64,000 nucleotides of DNA from JBBDIJ01 sp040880485 (GCA_040880485.1 JBBDIJ010000009.1:186001-250000); one strand, 5' to 3'; positions 52,393 to 62,162 are shown, numbered from the stretch's first letter. Notes: generated by a model from the sequence alone, not told the origin. A program made the numbers and translations.

Positions 52393-53943
52393 ATGCACGC
52401 CCATCACGATGAATGGATTCTGATTCTCGATTTTGGTTCACAATATACCCAGCTTATTGCCAGAAGGCTTCGGGAGCAGAATGTATATTGCGAAATACAC
52501 CCCTGTGATACTGATCCCGCTTATTTTAATGATCACCTGCCTATGGGACTCATTCTATCCGGTGGTCCCAAAAGTGTTTATGATAAAGATGCACCGGAGT
52601 TAAACCCCGCCTTTACAGAGTGGGGAATTCCTGTTTTGGGGATCTGTTACGGTCTTCAGATCCTGACACATACCCGAAATCCGGGCAGTGTCGCCAGGGC
52701 CGAAAAACGAGAGTTTGGACGAGCTCATTTGCGTATAGACGATGCAAGTGATCTGCTTAAGGGAGTCGGGGAAGGATCTGTGGTATGGATGAGCCATGGA
52801 GATCACATCCTTGCTCTACCGAGCGATTTTCGAATCATTGCACATACAGATAATGCCCCAATTGCAGCCATCCGTCATAAAAAAAAGCCGATCTATGGCG
52901 TCCAGTTTCATCCTGAAGTAGTCCATACTAACGGGGGAGATAAACTGCTGAAAAATTTCGTACGTAATATTTGTAATTGCAGTGGATCATGGACCCCCTC
53001 TTCATTTATTGAAACTGAACTTAAAGCAATTCGTGAGAAGGTCGGAAATGACAGGGTTCTGTGCGGCCTCTCCGGAGGAGTAGACTCTACTGTTGTTGCT
53101 ACACTCATACACCGGGCGATTGGAGATCAGCTTCAGTGCATATTTGTGGACAACGGTTTGCTTAGAAAAGGTGAATATCAGCAAGTTCTGAAGACCTATC
53201 GTGATGGATTGAACCTGCCGGTTCAGGGCGTTGATGCCTCCGCTCTTTTCATGGAGCGGCTCGAGGGGGTATCAGATCCGGAAGAGAAAAGAAAGATAAT
53301 CGGAAATACTTTTATCGATGTCTTTGATAAGGAAGTAGAGAGTGAAAGCGGTTTTAGATATCTGGCTCAGGGGACGCTTTACCCCGATGTCATCGAGAGC
53401 GTTTCGTTCAAAGGCCCATCTGCTACCATCAAATCACATCACAACGTAGGAGGGCTTCCCGATAAGATGGATTTGAAACTGATTGAACCGGTTCGGGAAT
53501 TATTTAAGGATGAAGTCCGGGCAGTTGGACGGGAATTAGGGATACCAGAGAATTTTATCGGAAGACACCCCTTCCCCGGGCCCGGGCTGGGTATTCGTGT
53601 GATCGGGAAACTTAGCAGAAAAAAGCTGGATCTTCTACGGGAAGCGGATGACATCTTTATAAAAGAACTGCACAGTGCAGGTCTGTATAACAAGGTTTGG
53701 CAGGCACTTGTCGTTCTTCTTCCTGTACAGTCTGTTGGTGTAATGGGCGACGAGAGGACGTATGAGTATACTGCTGCTTTACGTGCTGTTACCAGCATTG
53801 ACGGAATGACTGCCGACTGGGCTCATTTGCCGTATGATTTTCTTTCAGGAGTTTCGAACAGAATCATAAATGAAGTACGAGGAATAAATCGGGTCGTGTA
53901 TGACATCAGTTCCAAACCCCCTGCTACGATCGAGTGGGAATAG
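52393..53943 (+). CDS. guaA: GMP synthase (glutamine-hydrolysing)
   Basis: GuaA converts XMP to GMP with ammonia from glutamine. The amidotransferase half has the nucleophile C85 in GICYGLQI and the H-P-E pair in QFHPEVVHT. The synthetase half has the PP-loop LSGGVDSTVVA and the C-terminal dimerisation domain ending KPPATIEWE. I prefer the ATG at 52393 (516 aa) with AAGGAG just upstream; a TTG at 52375 is the alternative. Confidence 0.96.
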   Translation: MHAHHDEWILILDFGSQYTQLIARRLREQNVYCEIHPCDTDPAYFNDHLPMGLILSGGPKSVYDKDAPELNPAFTEWGIPVLGICYGLQILTHTRNPGSVARAEKREFGRAHLRIDDASDLLKGVGEGSVVWMSHGDHILALPSDFRIIAHTDNAPIAAIRHKKKPIYGVQFHPEVVHTNGGDKLLKNFVRNICNCSGSWTPSSFIETELKAIREKVGNDRVLCGLSGGVDSTVVATLIHRAIGDQLQCIFVDNGLLRKGEYQQVLKTYRDGLNLPVQGVDASALFMERLEGVSDPEEKRKIIGNTFIDVFDKEVESESGFRYLAQGTLYPDVIESVSFKGPSATIKSHHNVGGLPDKMDLKLIEPVRELFKDEVRAVGRELGIPENFIGRHPFPGPGLGIRVIGKLSRKKLDLLREADDIFIKELHSAGLYNKVWQALVVLLPVQSVGVMGDERTYEYTAALRAVTSIDGMTADWAHLPYDFLSGVSNRIINEVRGINRVVYDISSKPPATIEWE

Positions 53944-54043
53944 ATAGAATTATAATTTTTTTCGTCTTTACAAGTTAAAGTAATCAGAAATCATCTGATC
54001 AGAATGCCCGGTAGAACGGTAATTAGCTGAGAACAGAAACAGA

Positions 54044-55816
54044 ATGATACATACTCACAATAGTTCAGCTGGCCTGACCCTGCTGATGATAATAGCCGCA
54101 TTTTCTCTGCCGAATACTCATTTGATGGCACAATCATTTGATGATGGGCTGGAGCTCTATCAGAATCAGCGCTTTGAGGAAGCGGCTGAGATCTTCTCCT
54201 CAATGAATAGCGATCGGGCCACGCTCTTTGCAGGAAAAAGTTACATGGCGTCCGGCAACTATCTGAAAGCCGCACTATACTTGAATGAAGTCAGAGAGAG
54301 TACGGAACCCGCCCTTCAAAATGAAGCGCTCTATACCTCTGCGCTGAACCATCTTCATATGAGGAACTGGACTCGCAGTCTGGAGTTGTTTCATGAAGTA
54401 TTGAACCGGGAAGACCGAACAGGTCTTGGCAATACAGCGGCCATGCAATACAGAGACCTTCTACGGTTTATCGGAGATGAAGAGCGAAGGGAGACTTTTT
54501 TCTCTACGGATAATCGTTCACTCCGGGCAGATCTTATTGCCACTTCTATCCATCATATGGATTACGATGTGATCCTTGCAATGATTGGAAACATGAATGC
54601 TGCCGGAGACACCACAATTGCAGACCAGCTGCGAGACCAGTTGGGGCCGGCAGAGAGTTATCAGATTCAGACCAGAACCGGTAGATATTGGCCGGAGGGA
54701 TTTATATACCGTATCGGTGTTCTGCTCCCCTCATTTGAGGCTGGTGAACCTGAATTTGCCATCTCGAGAAATCTCTATTTCGGACTAATGCTGGCTGCTG
54801 AAGAGTTCAACGCAGCGAATTCGGACCGTAAGGTTGAATTGCAATACAGAAACACTCACTCTGATCCCGATTCTGCACGGTCTGCAACTCAAGAACTGAT
54901 CTGGACCGACCGTGTGGATGCACTCGTCGGGCCTCTATTTTCTGCTCCGGCCGGAGAGATCTCAGGTCTGGCGGAAACCTATAGGGTGCCTATGATCACC
55001 CCGCTGGCAAATGCAGATGAAATCAATCTTGGACATGATTACACCTATCAGCTGAATCCGACATTTTCTTTACATGGGAAAAACATGGCCCGCTTTGCTG
55101 TACATGAATTAGGCCTGGATACATTGGCAGTCCTGACAGATAGAAATTCAATGGGACGGGCTTCAGCGATCGCTTTTCGACATGAAGCAGAACGTCTTGG
55201 TGCACATATCGCCTACTACTTTGAAGATGATCTGGCAGCTGGAGGGTACGATATTACTCCATTTACCGATGTTTTTACTACGGATCCGGCATTGATAGAT
55301 TCGCTCGGATATGTACCTGTAGAGGGTCTATATGCACCTTTTACCGGCCAGGCATCGGGCACTCTGGCCAATCTTCTCATGAATGATCTGGAATCAAAAC
55401 AGTCGGATATGACCATACTTGGCTCCGAAGAGTGGTTGAACGCTCGCTTTCCAGACAGGCAGCTAAATCTGTTCGAAATATGGTACAGTGAGCCTTTCGG
55501 TGCCACACCGGACTCCTCAACTCTGGCATGGTTTCAAGAGGATTTTCAATCAAGGTTCGGGGTGGAACCGGACAGGTTTGCTCGTGTAGGGTACGATACC
55601 GGTACTATACTTTTCAATTCTTTTGAGCAGGCAGGTAGCCCGCAAAGAGTTCGGGATGTACTTAAAAACGCTCCTCCGCAGGAAGGGCTTGCCATGCGAA
55701 TTCATTTTAATGGCAATAGAATCAATCAACTCGTATCTATTATCCCCCTATCAAACCGGGCAAGAAATAGATTGGATGAGATGAGGTTGGAGACGGATAT
55801 GGAGCAGGAACCATAG
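54044..55816 (+). CDS. Exported TPR plus type-1 periplasmic-binding fusion (LpoA-like layout)
   Basis: A 590-aa protein. A signal peptide ends near residue 30 (LMAQ). TPR-like helices cover about 31-150 (LYQNQRFEEAAEIFSSM, YMASGNYLKAALYLNEV). A type-1 periplasmic-binding (Leu/Ile/Val-binding-like) domain covers about 225-575, with YRIGVLLPSFEAG, DALVGPLFSAPAGEISGLAE and VPMITPLANADEIN. This helical-plus-binding layout is that of LpoA, the outer-membrane activator of PBP1A, but I see no lipobox. It may instead sense a ligand. It converges on mltG with 9 bp between stops. Confidence 0.78.
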   Translation: MIHTHNSSAGLTLLMIIAAFSLPNTHLMAQSFDDGLELYQNQRFEEAAEIFSSMNSDRATLFAGKSYMASGNYLKAALYLNEVRESTEPALQNEALYTSALNHLHMRNWTRSLELFHEVLNREDRTGLGNTAAMQYRDLLRFIGDEERRETFFSTDNRSLRADLIATSIHHMDYDVILAMIGNMNAAGDTTIADQLRDQLGPAESYQIQTRTGRYWPEGFIYRIGVLLPSFEAGEPEFAISRNLYFGLMLAAEEFNAANSDRKVELQYRNTHSDPDSARSATQELIWTDRVDALVGPLFSAPAGEISGLAETYRVPMITPLANADEINLGHDYTYQLNPTFSLHGKNMARFAVHELGLDTLAVLTDRNSMGRASAIAFRHEAERLGAHIAYYFEDDLAAGGYDITPFTDVFTTDPALIDSLGYVPVEGLYAPFTGQASGTLANLLMNDLESKQSDMTILGSEEWLNARFPDRQLNLFEIWYSEPFGATPDSSTLAWFQEDFQSRFGVEPDRFARVGYDTGTILFNSFEQAGSPQRVRDVLKNAPPQEGLAMRIHFNGNRINQLVSIIPLSNRARNRLDEMRLETDMEQEP

Positions 55817-55825
55817 ATCTTCCAG

Positions 55826-56902
55826 TTAATCAGGTACCGAATCCGAACCCTGACTCTGTTCAAGTTGGTCACGGATACGTAATTGTTCACGAAGCCACTC
55901 CGTCCACTCTCTGCTTGCAGAGAGATGTTCCTGATAGGTTCGGTTGAATGCATGTCCTCCCTCCGGAGTTGCGACCATAAAGAGATAGTCGTGATCTTCG
56001 GGATTGAGTACCGATTCTATAGTGGAGAGATCGGGATTGGTTATAGGGCCTGGTGGCAGGCCGGGTACCTGATAGGTATTATATGGATGATCAATTTCGT
56101 AGTCTGCATAAAGCAGGCGTCGTCGTTCACCAATAATGTAAATGACCGTTGGGTCGGCTTGCAGGCGCATATTTCTGTTCAGTCTATTCAGATAGAGCCC
56201 GCTGATTCGCGGTTTCTCCGAAGGTATCCTGGCCTCCCACTCCACAATGGATGCGAGGGTAAGAACCTCATCAATTAAAAAACCGCTCTCTTCAATTTCA
56301 CTCTCAAGCCTGTTTGCTACATTTCTTTCAAACTCACTGAATATTCTTCGAACGGCCCGTTCGGGTCTGGCAGTCCAGTAGATCTGATAAGTATTCGGAA
56401 GCATTCGCGAAAAAAGTGCCATGCCGTTATCCAACCCAAGTTCAGCTACGAGTTGGCTATCCTCTGCAAAGAGTTCTGAAATGGAGGAAGAGTCAGCTCT
56501 CAGGGAGTTGGAGAGAATACTCGAAAACCTCTCAATATCAATTCCGGGTGGGATCGTAACAGATCCGGGATCTTGTAGCCCGAGGGCAAGCCTGGATAGA
56601 AAATCTTCATAGGATAGCGATTCGTCAAGTTCATAACGGCCTGTCTGAAAACGCTTCCATCCGAAAATGGAGGCGGCCCACACAAGTTCATCGCTATCTA
56701 CCAAAACTCCATACTTTTCAAGAAGATACATCACCTCCTCAAGCCTACTGGTCTCATGCAGGTACAACACTGTCGTACGGTCTGCCTGAATAGCATCATC
56801 GGAATAGAGCCGGTTGTAGCGATGCAGGAAGAGAGTTGCAAAAAGCAGAAGAAACAGAGCCGCAGATGATGCGAACCACTTTATGTCTGAATTCAGTTGC
56901 AT
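55826..56902 (-). CDS. mltG: Endolytic murein transglycosylase MltG
   Basis: MltG cuts nascent glycan strands at the inner membrane and sets their length. The 358 aa have one N-terminal membrane helix (about 9-27), a LysM-like segment (about 43-110) and the YceG catalytic domain. The catalytic glutamate is E221 in LASIVEWEA, followed by RISGLYLNRLNRNMRLQADP. I chose the ATG at 56902; the longer frame to 56971 would overlap the divergent receptor's leader. A TPR/binding-protein gene converges on it. Confidence 0.93.
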   Translation of the reverse strand: MQLNSDIKWFASSAALFLLLFATLFLHRYNRLYSDDAIQADRTTVLYLHETSRLEEVMYLLEKYGVLVDSDELVWAASIFGWKRFQTGRYELDESLSYEDFLSRLALGLQDPGSVTIPPGIDIERFSSILSNSLRADSSSISELFAEDSQLVAELGLDNGMALFSRMLPNTYQIYWTARPERAVRRIFSEFERNVANRLESEIEESGFLIDEVLTLASIVEWEARIPSEKPRISGLYLNRLNRNMRLQADPTVIYIIGERRRLLYADYEIDHPYNTYQVPGLPPGPITNPDLSTIESVLNPEDHDYLFMVATPEGGHAFNRTYQEHLSASREWTEWLREQLRIRDQLEQSQGSDSVPD

Positions 56903-56992
56903 AACTGTAAATATACAATGAATGTGATAAATTGATCGGATATGAAATTGATTCCTTCTGATGATCCTCAAATCTGTAAAACCGGGTCTATT

Positions 56993-59014
56993 ATGTCCAT
57001 GAAACAGATAATTACAACCTTTCTATTTCTGTCCCTCTCTCTCTTCACATCAAACAACGGCTTTGCTCAGAGTGAAGATGACACTCTGACTGTAGCACTC
57101 GATCCTGTAATAGTAGAGGCTGTTCACTCTGCAATCACACTGGATGAAGCCTCCATGGCGATATCTACTCTTCAGAGAAGCAACTTTGACCTCGCATCCC
57201 GACCAGGTGGCTCATTGGATGAGATCACATTCACCATGCCCGGAATCTGGATTAGCAATCGTGAAAATCATGCTCTTGGGGAGAGAATGACAGTAAGGGG
57301 AATGGGCTGGAGATCACCATTCGGAGTTCGGGGGATTCAGGTTATCCTAGATGACATTCCACTCACTGTAGCGGATGGCCAGACCATACTGAATATGGTA
57401 GACCCGGCTATGGTTCAGAACGTAGAGTTGCTACGCGGTCCTTCCGCATCGATATGGGGAAACAGCAGTGGAGGTGTTCTATACCTGAGTACACGTTCTC
57501 GTCCGGAATCACCCTTATTCAGATACAGAACCTATTATGGTTCCTTTGAAACCATGAAACATGAGTTTCGCCTCGACACAGCTATACAAGGTTTGCAGCT
57601 GGGTGCATATGGAACCTGGCACCGTTCAGATGGATACAGGGAACACAACCGGTCTGAACTCTTCAGAACCGGTATATCGGCCGGAATGGATGTCGGTTCA
57701 AATTCCCGGATCGAATTTAGAGCGGCATATGCCGGAATGCCACTGGCAGAGCATCCGGGCTCTCTGCCAGATAACGTTGCCAGAGAGCAGCCACGATCGG
57801 CATGGCAGCCTTTTGTAGACGCCGATGCAGGCAAACAGTTTGATCAGTTAATGGGTTCTGCTACTCTATACAGACAATTCAACAGCGGTCAGTTAACGCT
57901 TTCTTCCCATGGTGTATGGCGGGACTTTCACAATCCTCTCACATTTGCCTACATCTATGTAGAGCGTTTGGCAGGCGGAAGCCGACTCTTGTATGATTTC
58001 GATGAGCTCCCCTTTCAATTACAGGTGGGTGCCGAACACAGATGGCAACATGACGACAGAATTCAGACGAATAATGACGGCGGTATTCAGGGAGGTCAGC
58101 TGTTAATCGATCAGTTGGAAAAGGTACAGACATTGTCTGCTTTCTCCAGGGCTGTAATACCTGTCAATTCATTCAATTTGAACATTGGCCTGAGAGGAGA
58201 TCGCATGTATTTTCATGCTAATGACAGACTCGGAAACGAAAGCGGAGATGTGCAGTTTTATACACTGAATCCGGCTGTAGGCCTTTCACACGCTTTTGGA
58301 GACGGCCAGATATTTGTTCAGCTTAGTACATCATTTGAATCCCCTACAACTACTGAGTTTAAAAACCGGCCGGGTGGCGGTACCGGATTTAACAAGGATC
58401 TGAAGCCGGAGAGAACAGCAGGTCTGGAGGGCGGTATTCGAGGCACACTTGCTGGTGAGAGCATTAACTACGACCTGACTTTGTTCGGAATGAACACAGA
58501 AGATCAAATCGTTCAGTTTCAGGAGGTACAAAACGGTCCGGATCTCTATAGAAACGAAGGCAATTCCAGTCATATCGGTCTTGAGAGTCAGTTTACACTT
58601 CAGCCCCATTCTGCAATCTCCATGGATATTATGTACACCTGGATTCAGGCTCGATTCAGGGATGGTGAGTGGGATGGCAATCATATACCAGGCGTGGCTC
58701 CGCATCGAGTCGCATCTTCTATATCTGTAGAGTTCGGACGTCACAGGCTGGGTCTGGATGCAGAATGGGTTGGTGAATTCTATACATCCAGCGCAAATGA
58801 TTCACATAACGACAGCTACGCCCTGCTGCATTCACGTTGGCTCTTTGATGCGATAGAGTTTGAGCAAGGGAAGGTTCAACCCTTTCTTTCGATCCGAAAC
58901 CTGCTCGATGTGCGGTACAACAGCTCTGTGACAATCAATGCATTTGGTGAAAGATACTTCGAGCCGGGAAGCAGTCGATCTCTCCAGGCGGGTATCACAC
59001 TTCAATGGTATTAG
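56993..59014 (+). CDS. TonB-dependent outer-membrane receptor
   Basis: A gated barrel of about 673 aa. A signal peptide ends at FAQ. There is no carboxypeptidase-like N-terminal domain, so it is not SusC-type. The plug domain has ERMTVRGMGWRSPFGVRG, DDIPLTVADGQT and ELLRGPSASIWGNSSGGVLYL. The barrel ends GITLQWY. FeCA/siderophore/cobalamin-type substrates are possible but none is indicated. I start at 56993 (MSMKQIITT); the frame opens at 56942, but that adds 17 unconserved residues. Confidence 0.92.
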   Translation: MSMKQIITTFLFLSLSLFTSNNGFAQSEDDTLTVALDPVIVEAVHSAITLDEASMAISTLQRSNFDLASRPGGSLDEITFTMPGIWISNRENHALGERMTVRGMGWRSPFGVRGIQVILDDIPLTVADGQTILNMVDPAMVQNVELLRGPSASIWGNSSGGVLYLSTRSRPESPLFRYRTYYGSFETMKHEFRLDTAIQGLQLGAYGTWHRSDGYREHNRSELFRTGISAGMDVGSNSRIEFRAAYAGMPLAEHPGSLPDNVAREQPRSAWQPFVDADAGKQFDQLMGSATLYRQFNSGQLTLSSHGVWRDFHNPLTFAYIYVERLAGGSRLLYDFDELPFQLQVGAEHRWQHDDRIQTNNDGGIQGGQLLIDQLEKVQTLSAFSRAVIPVNSFNLNIGLRGDRMYFHANDRLGNESGDVQFYTLNPAVGLSHAFGDGQIFVQLSTSFESPTTTEFKNRPGGGTGFNKDLKPERTAGLEGGIRGTLAGESINYDLTLFGMNTEDQIVQFQEVQNGPDLYRNEGNSSHIGLESQFTLQPHSAISMDIMYTWIQARFRDGEWDGNHIPGVAPHRVASSISVEFGRHRLGLDAEWVGEFYTSSANDSHNDSYALLHSRWLFDAIEFEQGKVQPFLSIRNLLDVRYNSSVTINAFGERYFEPGSSRSLQAGITLQWY

Positions 59015-59071
59015 TTCAGGAATGCACTCAAAACTCTCTAACCTGCCATATATCAGTTTTTTCCGAAAGAA

Positions 59072-59102
59072 TTGCTAAAATAGATTCTGAAACCTATTTT
59101 CA
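59072..59102 (+). promoter_or_regulatory. Candidate promoter for the cold-shock gene
   Basis: TTG at 59072-59074 and TATTTTCA at 59095-59102 are spaced by exactly 20 bases. The -7 box has two mismatches to TAnnTTTG. A start near 59109 would give a leader of about 65 bases with a short CTGC/GCAG hairpin near 59110-59122, plausible for a cold-shock mRNA. Confidence 0.4.
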
Positions 59103-59174
59103 TAAATCACTGCTACCGGCAGAGTGCGATGGGGTATGTGAGTCAGTCAACAGCGAATTAAAGAATGTGCAATT

Positions 59175-59390
59175 ATGAGTGAAGGACGCGAAGTAGGAAC
59201 AGTCAAGTGGTTTCACAATGGTAAAGGGTATGGATTCATCACTCGTGAAGGTGGAGAAGATGTATTCGTACACTACTCCGAAATTCAGAATGAAGGATTC
59301 AAAAAACTTGTCGAAGGACAAAAAGTTGAATTTACTGTAGAAGAGGGTGAAAAGGGTCTTCATGCAACCGAAGTGATTTCACTGCAGTAA
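59175..59390 (+). CDS. Cold-shock domain protein
   Basis: A single-domain CspA-like RNA chaperone of 71 aa. RNP1 is KGYGFITRE near 17-25 and RNP2 is VFVHYSEI near 31-38. The VKWFHNGKG lead is typical, with H in place of the common N/F residue. It stands alone between candidate promoter and hairpin, suggesting its own transcript. Whether it responds to cold cannot be told. Confidence 0.94.
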   Translation: MSEGREVGTVKWFHNGKGYGFITREGGEDVFVHYSEIQNEGFKKLVEGQKVEFTVEEGEKGLHATEVISLQ

Positions 59391-59412
59391 AACAGATTCC
59401 TGGCATTATGGC

Positions 59413-59440
59413 GGTTCCGGTCGCTTCAACTGCCGGAACC
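59413..59440 (+). terminator. Hairpin after the cold-shock gene
   Basis: GGTTCCGG (59413-59420) and CCGGAACC (59433-59440) form a perfect 8-bp GC-rich stem with a 12-base loop, 22 bases after the stop. Only a weak T tract (ATTCCATCTTT) follows, so it is a likely but not classical terminator. Confidence 0.55.
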
Positions 59441-59466
59441 CCGATTCCATCTTTAGCAATCGTTGT

Positions 59467-59802
59467 ATGGCTATGAAAGGAGCCTGGATCAGAGACATCA
59501 TTTTAGATCTACTGGTCACACTGGCTATTGTTATTGCCCTTTTTTTGGATTTCCTGTGGCTGGCGTATGCGATTTACGTTTACACTATACTGATCCTTAT
59601 CACGCGTCTATTGCTGCTGCGAAGCAGTGGTTTGAGAACTGTGTCCTCCAAGCAGCATTCCAGTGCTCCCAAGTGGATCTACCATCTGCTGTATGCAACG
59701 AATGTTGTGCTTCTCGCTCTGCATCTCTGGCTCCTGACAGCTGCCGCATGGGCGGTCATTTGGGCCCTGGCTGCCTATGAGCAACAGCTGGCCCACTCCT
59801 GA
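59467..59802 (+). CDS. Small multi-pass membrane protein
   Basis: A 111-aa protein with two hydrophobic pairs: about 10-50 (DLLVTLAIVIALFLDFLWLA and YVYTILILITRLLLL) and about 70-103 (WIYHLLYATNVVLLALHLWLL and AAWAVIWALAAYE). A polar serine/lysine loop separates them. I do not recognise the family. It lies between the cold-shock and msrB genes and ends 68 bp before msrB. Codon pattern and helix layout support a real gene. Confidence 0.6.
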   Translation: MAMKGAWIRDIILDLLVTLAIVIALFLDFLWLAYAIYVYTILILITRLLLLRSSGLRTVSSKQHSSAPKWIYHLLYATNVVLLALHLWLLTAAAWAVIWALAAYEQQLAHS

Positions 59803-59870
59803 TTGAATGTTTTTTCCTGAAGCGATGTTAAGGCCACAGTACCTGAACACAGTTACTTTATCCTACCATC

Positions 59871-60449
59871 ATGATTCGAACCCGCACTCTCTTCTCATCA
59901 GTTCCGGCTCTTCTGTTTATTTTTGCTTTTACTGCCTTCTGTGACATTAGAAGTGAAACTGAACCCGTCATGATGGAGATTTCCCAACATGATCACCTTT
60001 CACATCTCACCTGGTCTGCCGTTATGAATGACAATGATCACTCAAAAAAAATCAAAAGAACTGAAGAGGAGTGGCGAGAACTTCTCACATCCGAACAGCA
60101 TCGAATACTTAGGAGATCCGGAACGGAGTTGCCATTCATTAACCGTTTAAACTCCAATTTTAATGAGGGTGTTTATGTCTGTGCAGGCTGTGGCAACCCA
60201 CTTTTTCTCTCCGATACGAAATTTAAGTCCGGAAGTGGATGGCCAAGCTTCTGGAAACCGATAGATCCACGATCCGTTGCAGAAAAGGATGACTACAGTC
60301 TTTGGATGCACCGTACAGAGATCGTATGTAACCGTTGTGATTCTCATCTGGGCCATCTCTTTCCGGACGGGCCTGAACCAACCGGCCTCCGTTACTGCAT
60401 GAACTCTGCAGCTATGAAATTCATAGCAAAAACGGAAGAGGACGCATAG
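59871..60449 (+). CDS. msrB: Peptide-methionine (R)-S-oxide reductase, exported form
   Basis: MsrB repairs methionine-R-sulfoxide in proteins. The 192 aa have the catalytic cysteine C176 in RYCMNSAAMKF and the structural zinc pairs C104/C107 (CAGC) and C153/C156 (CNRC). The SGSGWPSFW segment near 120-128 is conserved. A 24-residue hydrophobic leader and an extra linker (to about residue 60) suggest export to the periplasm or outer envelope. C24 (TAFC) does not make a good lipobox. Confidence 0.93.
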   Translation: MIRTRTLFSSVPALLFIFAFTAFCDIRSETEPVMMEISQHDHLSHLTWSAVMNDNDHSKKIKRTEEEWRELLTSEQHRILRRSGTELPFINRLNSNFNEGVYVCAGCGNPLFLSDTKFKSGSGWPSFWKPIDPRSVAEKDDYSLWMHRTEIVCNRCDSHLGHLFPDGPEPTGLRYCMNSAAMKFIAKTEEDA

Positions 60450-60481
60450 CCCTCTCCATTACACTATTAAGCCCCCCGTGT

Positions 60482-61993
60482 TCAAATTGCGGGAGTCTTT
60501 TCGGTACGGTCTGCAAGCTTGTTATTGTAGATCTTGAAAAGAACCATAACAATACCCCACTGCACCAGAACAGTAGCAACTGAGTAGGTACTTAACGGGT
60601 TGAACCACGTATCCGGGGCAATTTCAGTTGCACTCAGATAGATCCACCAGGCGAGAAGAGTAATGACCTGAACCGGGACTACATATTTGATGATAAAGAC
60701 CCACCAACGTCCCAATGTGCTCTTTGCCTCCTCTGTGTTCACCAATTCGGTCCGAAACTTTTCCGGCCCAAACTTTATGACAGCAAAAGACATGAACGCC
60801 CCGGAGACCATAAGGCCAACACCCCATACGAAATCCTGATTGGCAAAGAAATCGAGGTTGATAGCCGATGGCAGACCAAATATAAATCCGGCAAGGCAGA
60901 CACCTATAGTCGCTTTCTTACGTGTGATGCCCATGTCGATAAATACTTTGGTCGCAAGTTCAATCATCGATATTAGAGAACTGAATGCAGCGAAAGTAAG
61001 TGCCAGAAAGAAAAGTATAGCGAAGATCTGGCCACCCGCCATTTCATTAAAGAGCTGAGGCATCCACATGAACGTAAGGCCTGTTGATGCGGGGCCTGAA
61101 TCCTGCATGATAGCAAGTATTTCGCCACTGGTCAGGTTGGTCCCGAGAGTGCCGAATACGGTTGAGAAGATTATAACAGCTGCCATCAAAGAGACCAGGT
61201 TATTTCCTATGCCTGTCTGAAAAGCACTGATCTTGACATCGTGATTCATCTTCATATAGGCGCCATAAGTCAAAATGAGGCCCCAGGCTGCTCCTGTATC
61301 CCATGCATTTTGTGTGAGGGCGTCCAGCCATAATCCAGGGTTGGACAGTGCCGACCAGTCTGGAGTAAACAGATATCGAATCCCCTCCCCACTTCCTTCA
61401 AGAGAGAGTGCGCGTATCAGTGAGATCAACAGGATGACGATCAGTGAGGGAATAAGAAGTTTGTTAATTCTCTCGATCGACTTAACCCCCTTTAGAATAA
61501 CCACACCACCCAGGAGAATCATCAATGCGTGAAAAACCGATGGCAAAACAGACATTTGAAAACCCTCCCATACCATACCGGCCTGTTCGACATTATCAGG
61601 AAGAGCAGTAAAAATAGATTGAATGAGGTAGTAAACACACCATCCGGCTACCACACTGTAGTAAAACATAATAGCAGTTGCGACAAAGCCGATAAAACCA
61701 CCCATCCAACCGTATTGCCGACCCACCATCTTTATAAATGAACCAACTACTCCCTTTCGAGTGTACCTTCCAATACCGTACTCTGCAATGATCAGTGGAA
61801 TGGAAAAGAGAAAAAGAAAAACGATCCAGGCTATCAGAAAGGCACCTGCACCTACTTCTGTTCCATTTTCTGCCGCAATTCGCGGGAATCTCCAGATGTT
61901 ACCGGTTCCGACTGCAATACCCAATACACTGAGTATCAATCCCCATTTTGTTGCAAAACGCTCCTGGTTACCTGTTGAAGTTGCATCCGCCAT
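60482..61993 (-). CDS. Sodium-dependent transporter, NSS/SNF family (12 TM)
   Basis: A second LeuT-fold symporter, 503 aa with about 12 membrane helices. TM1 has LGIAVGTGNIWRFPRIAAENG near 24-44 (quoted in full length only to 21 by position; key part GTGNIWRFP). It keeps the gate arginine that the other NSS gene here lacks. NAWDTGAAWGLILTYGAYM lies in TM6. It is probably an amino acid carrier of unknown specificity. It converges on msrB with 32 bp between stops. Confidence 0.9.
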   Translation of the reverse strand: MADATSTGNQERFATKWGLILSVLGIAVGTGNIWRFPRIAAENGTEVGAGAFLIAWIVFLFLFSIPLIIAEYGIGRYTRKGVVGSFIKMVGRQYGWMGGFIGFVATAIMFYYSVVAGWCVYYLIQSIFTALPDNVEQAGMVWEGFQMSVLPSVFHALMILLGGVVILKGVKSIERINKLLIPSLIVILLISLIRALSLEGSGEGIRYLFTPDWSALSNPGLWLDALTQNAWDTGAAWGLILTYGAYMKMNHDVKISAFQTGIGNNLVSLMAAVIIFSTVFGTLGTNLTSGEILAIMQDSGPASTGLTFMWMPQLFNEMAGGQIFAILFFLALTFAAFSSLISMIELATKVFIDMGITRKKATIGVCLAGFIFGLPSAINLDFFANQDFVWGVGLMVSGAFMSFAVIKFGPEKFRTELVNTEEAKSTLGRWWVFIIKYVVPVQVITLLAWWIYLSATEIAPDTWFNPLSTYSVATVLVQWGIVMVLFKIYNNKLADRTEKTPAI

Positions 61994-62130
61994 GTTGAGA
62001 GGTAGTTCGTGATTGTTTTAAAGCGTAAGGGCAGTTAATAAGAATTTTTCTGTTGTAAGGCAACACGAATCCCTTGATTTTACACGACTGTGATCGCGTA
62101 GTCACCGAACTCATTTTTGTTGGGGTAGTG

Positions 62131-62162
62131 TTGTGCATTGAAAAGTTGAATCAGTATCTTTT
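62131..62162 (+). promoter_or_regulatory. Candidate promoter for the DUF2723 gene
   Basis: TTG at 62131-62133 and TATCTTTT at 62155-62162 are 21 bases apart. The -7 box differs from TAnnTTTG only at the last base. It lies in the 216-bp divergent spacer between the NSS transporter and the DUF2723 gene, 48 bases before the ATG. Confidence 0.35.

Noticed and set aside
53944..54043. ATCAG/CTGAT hairpin after guaA as a terminator
   Set aside because: The stem has only five pairs and no T tract follows; too weak to call.
58331..58744. 137-codon - strand ORF within the TonB receptor
   Set aside because: Antisense shadow of an intact barrel sequence.
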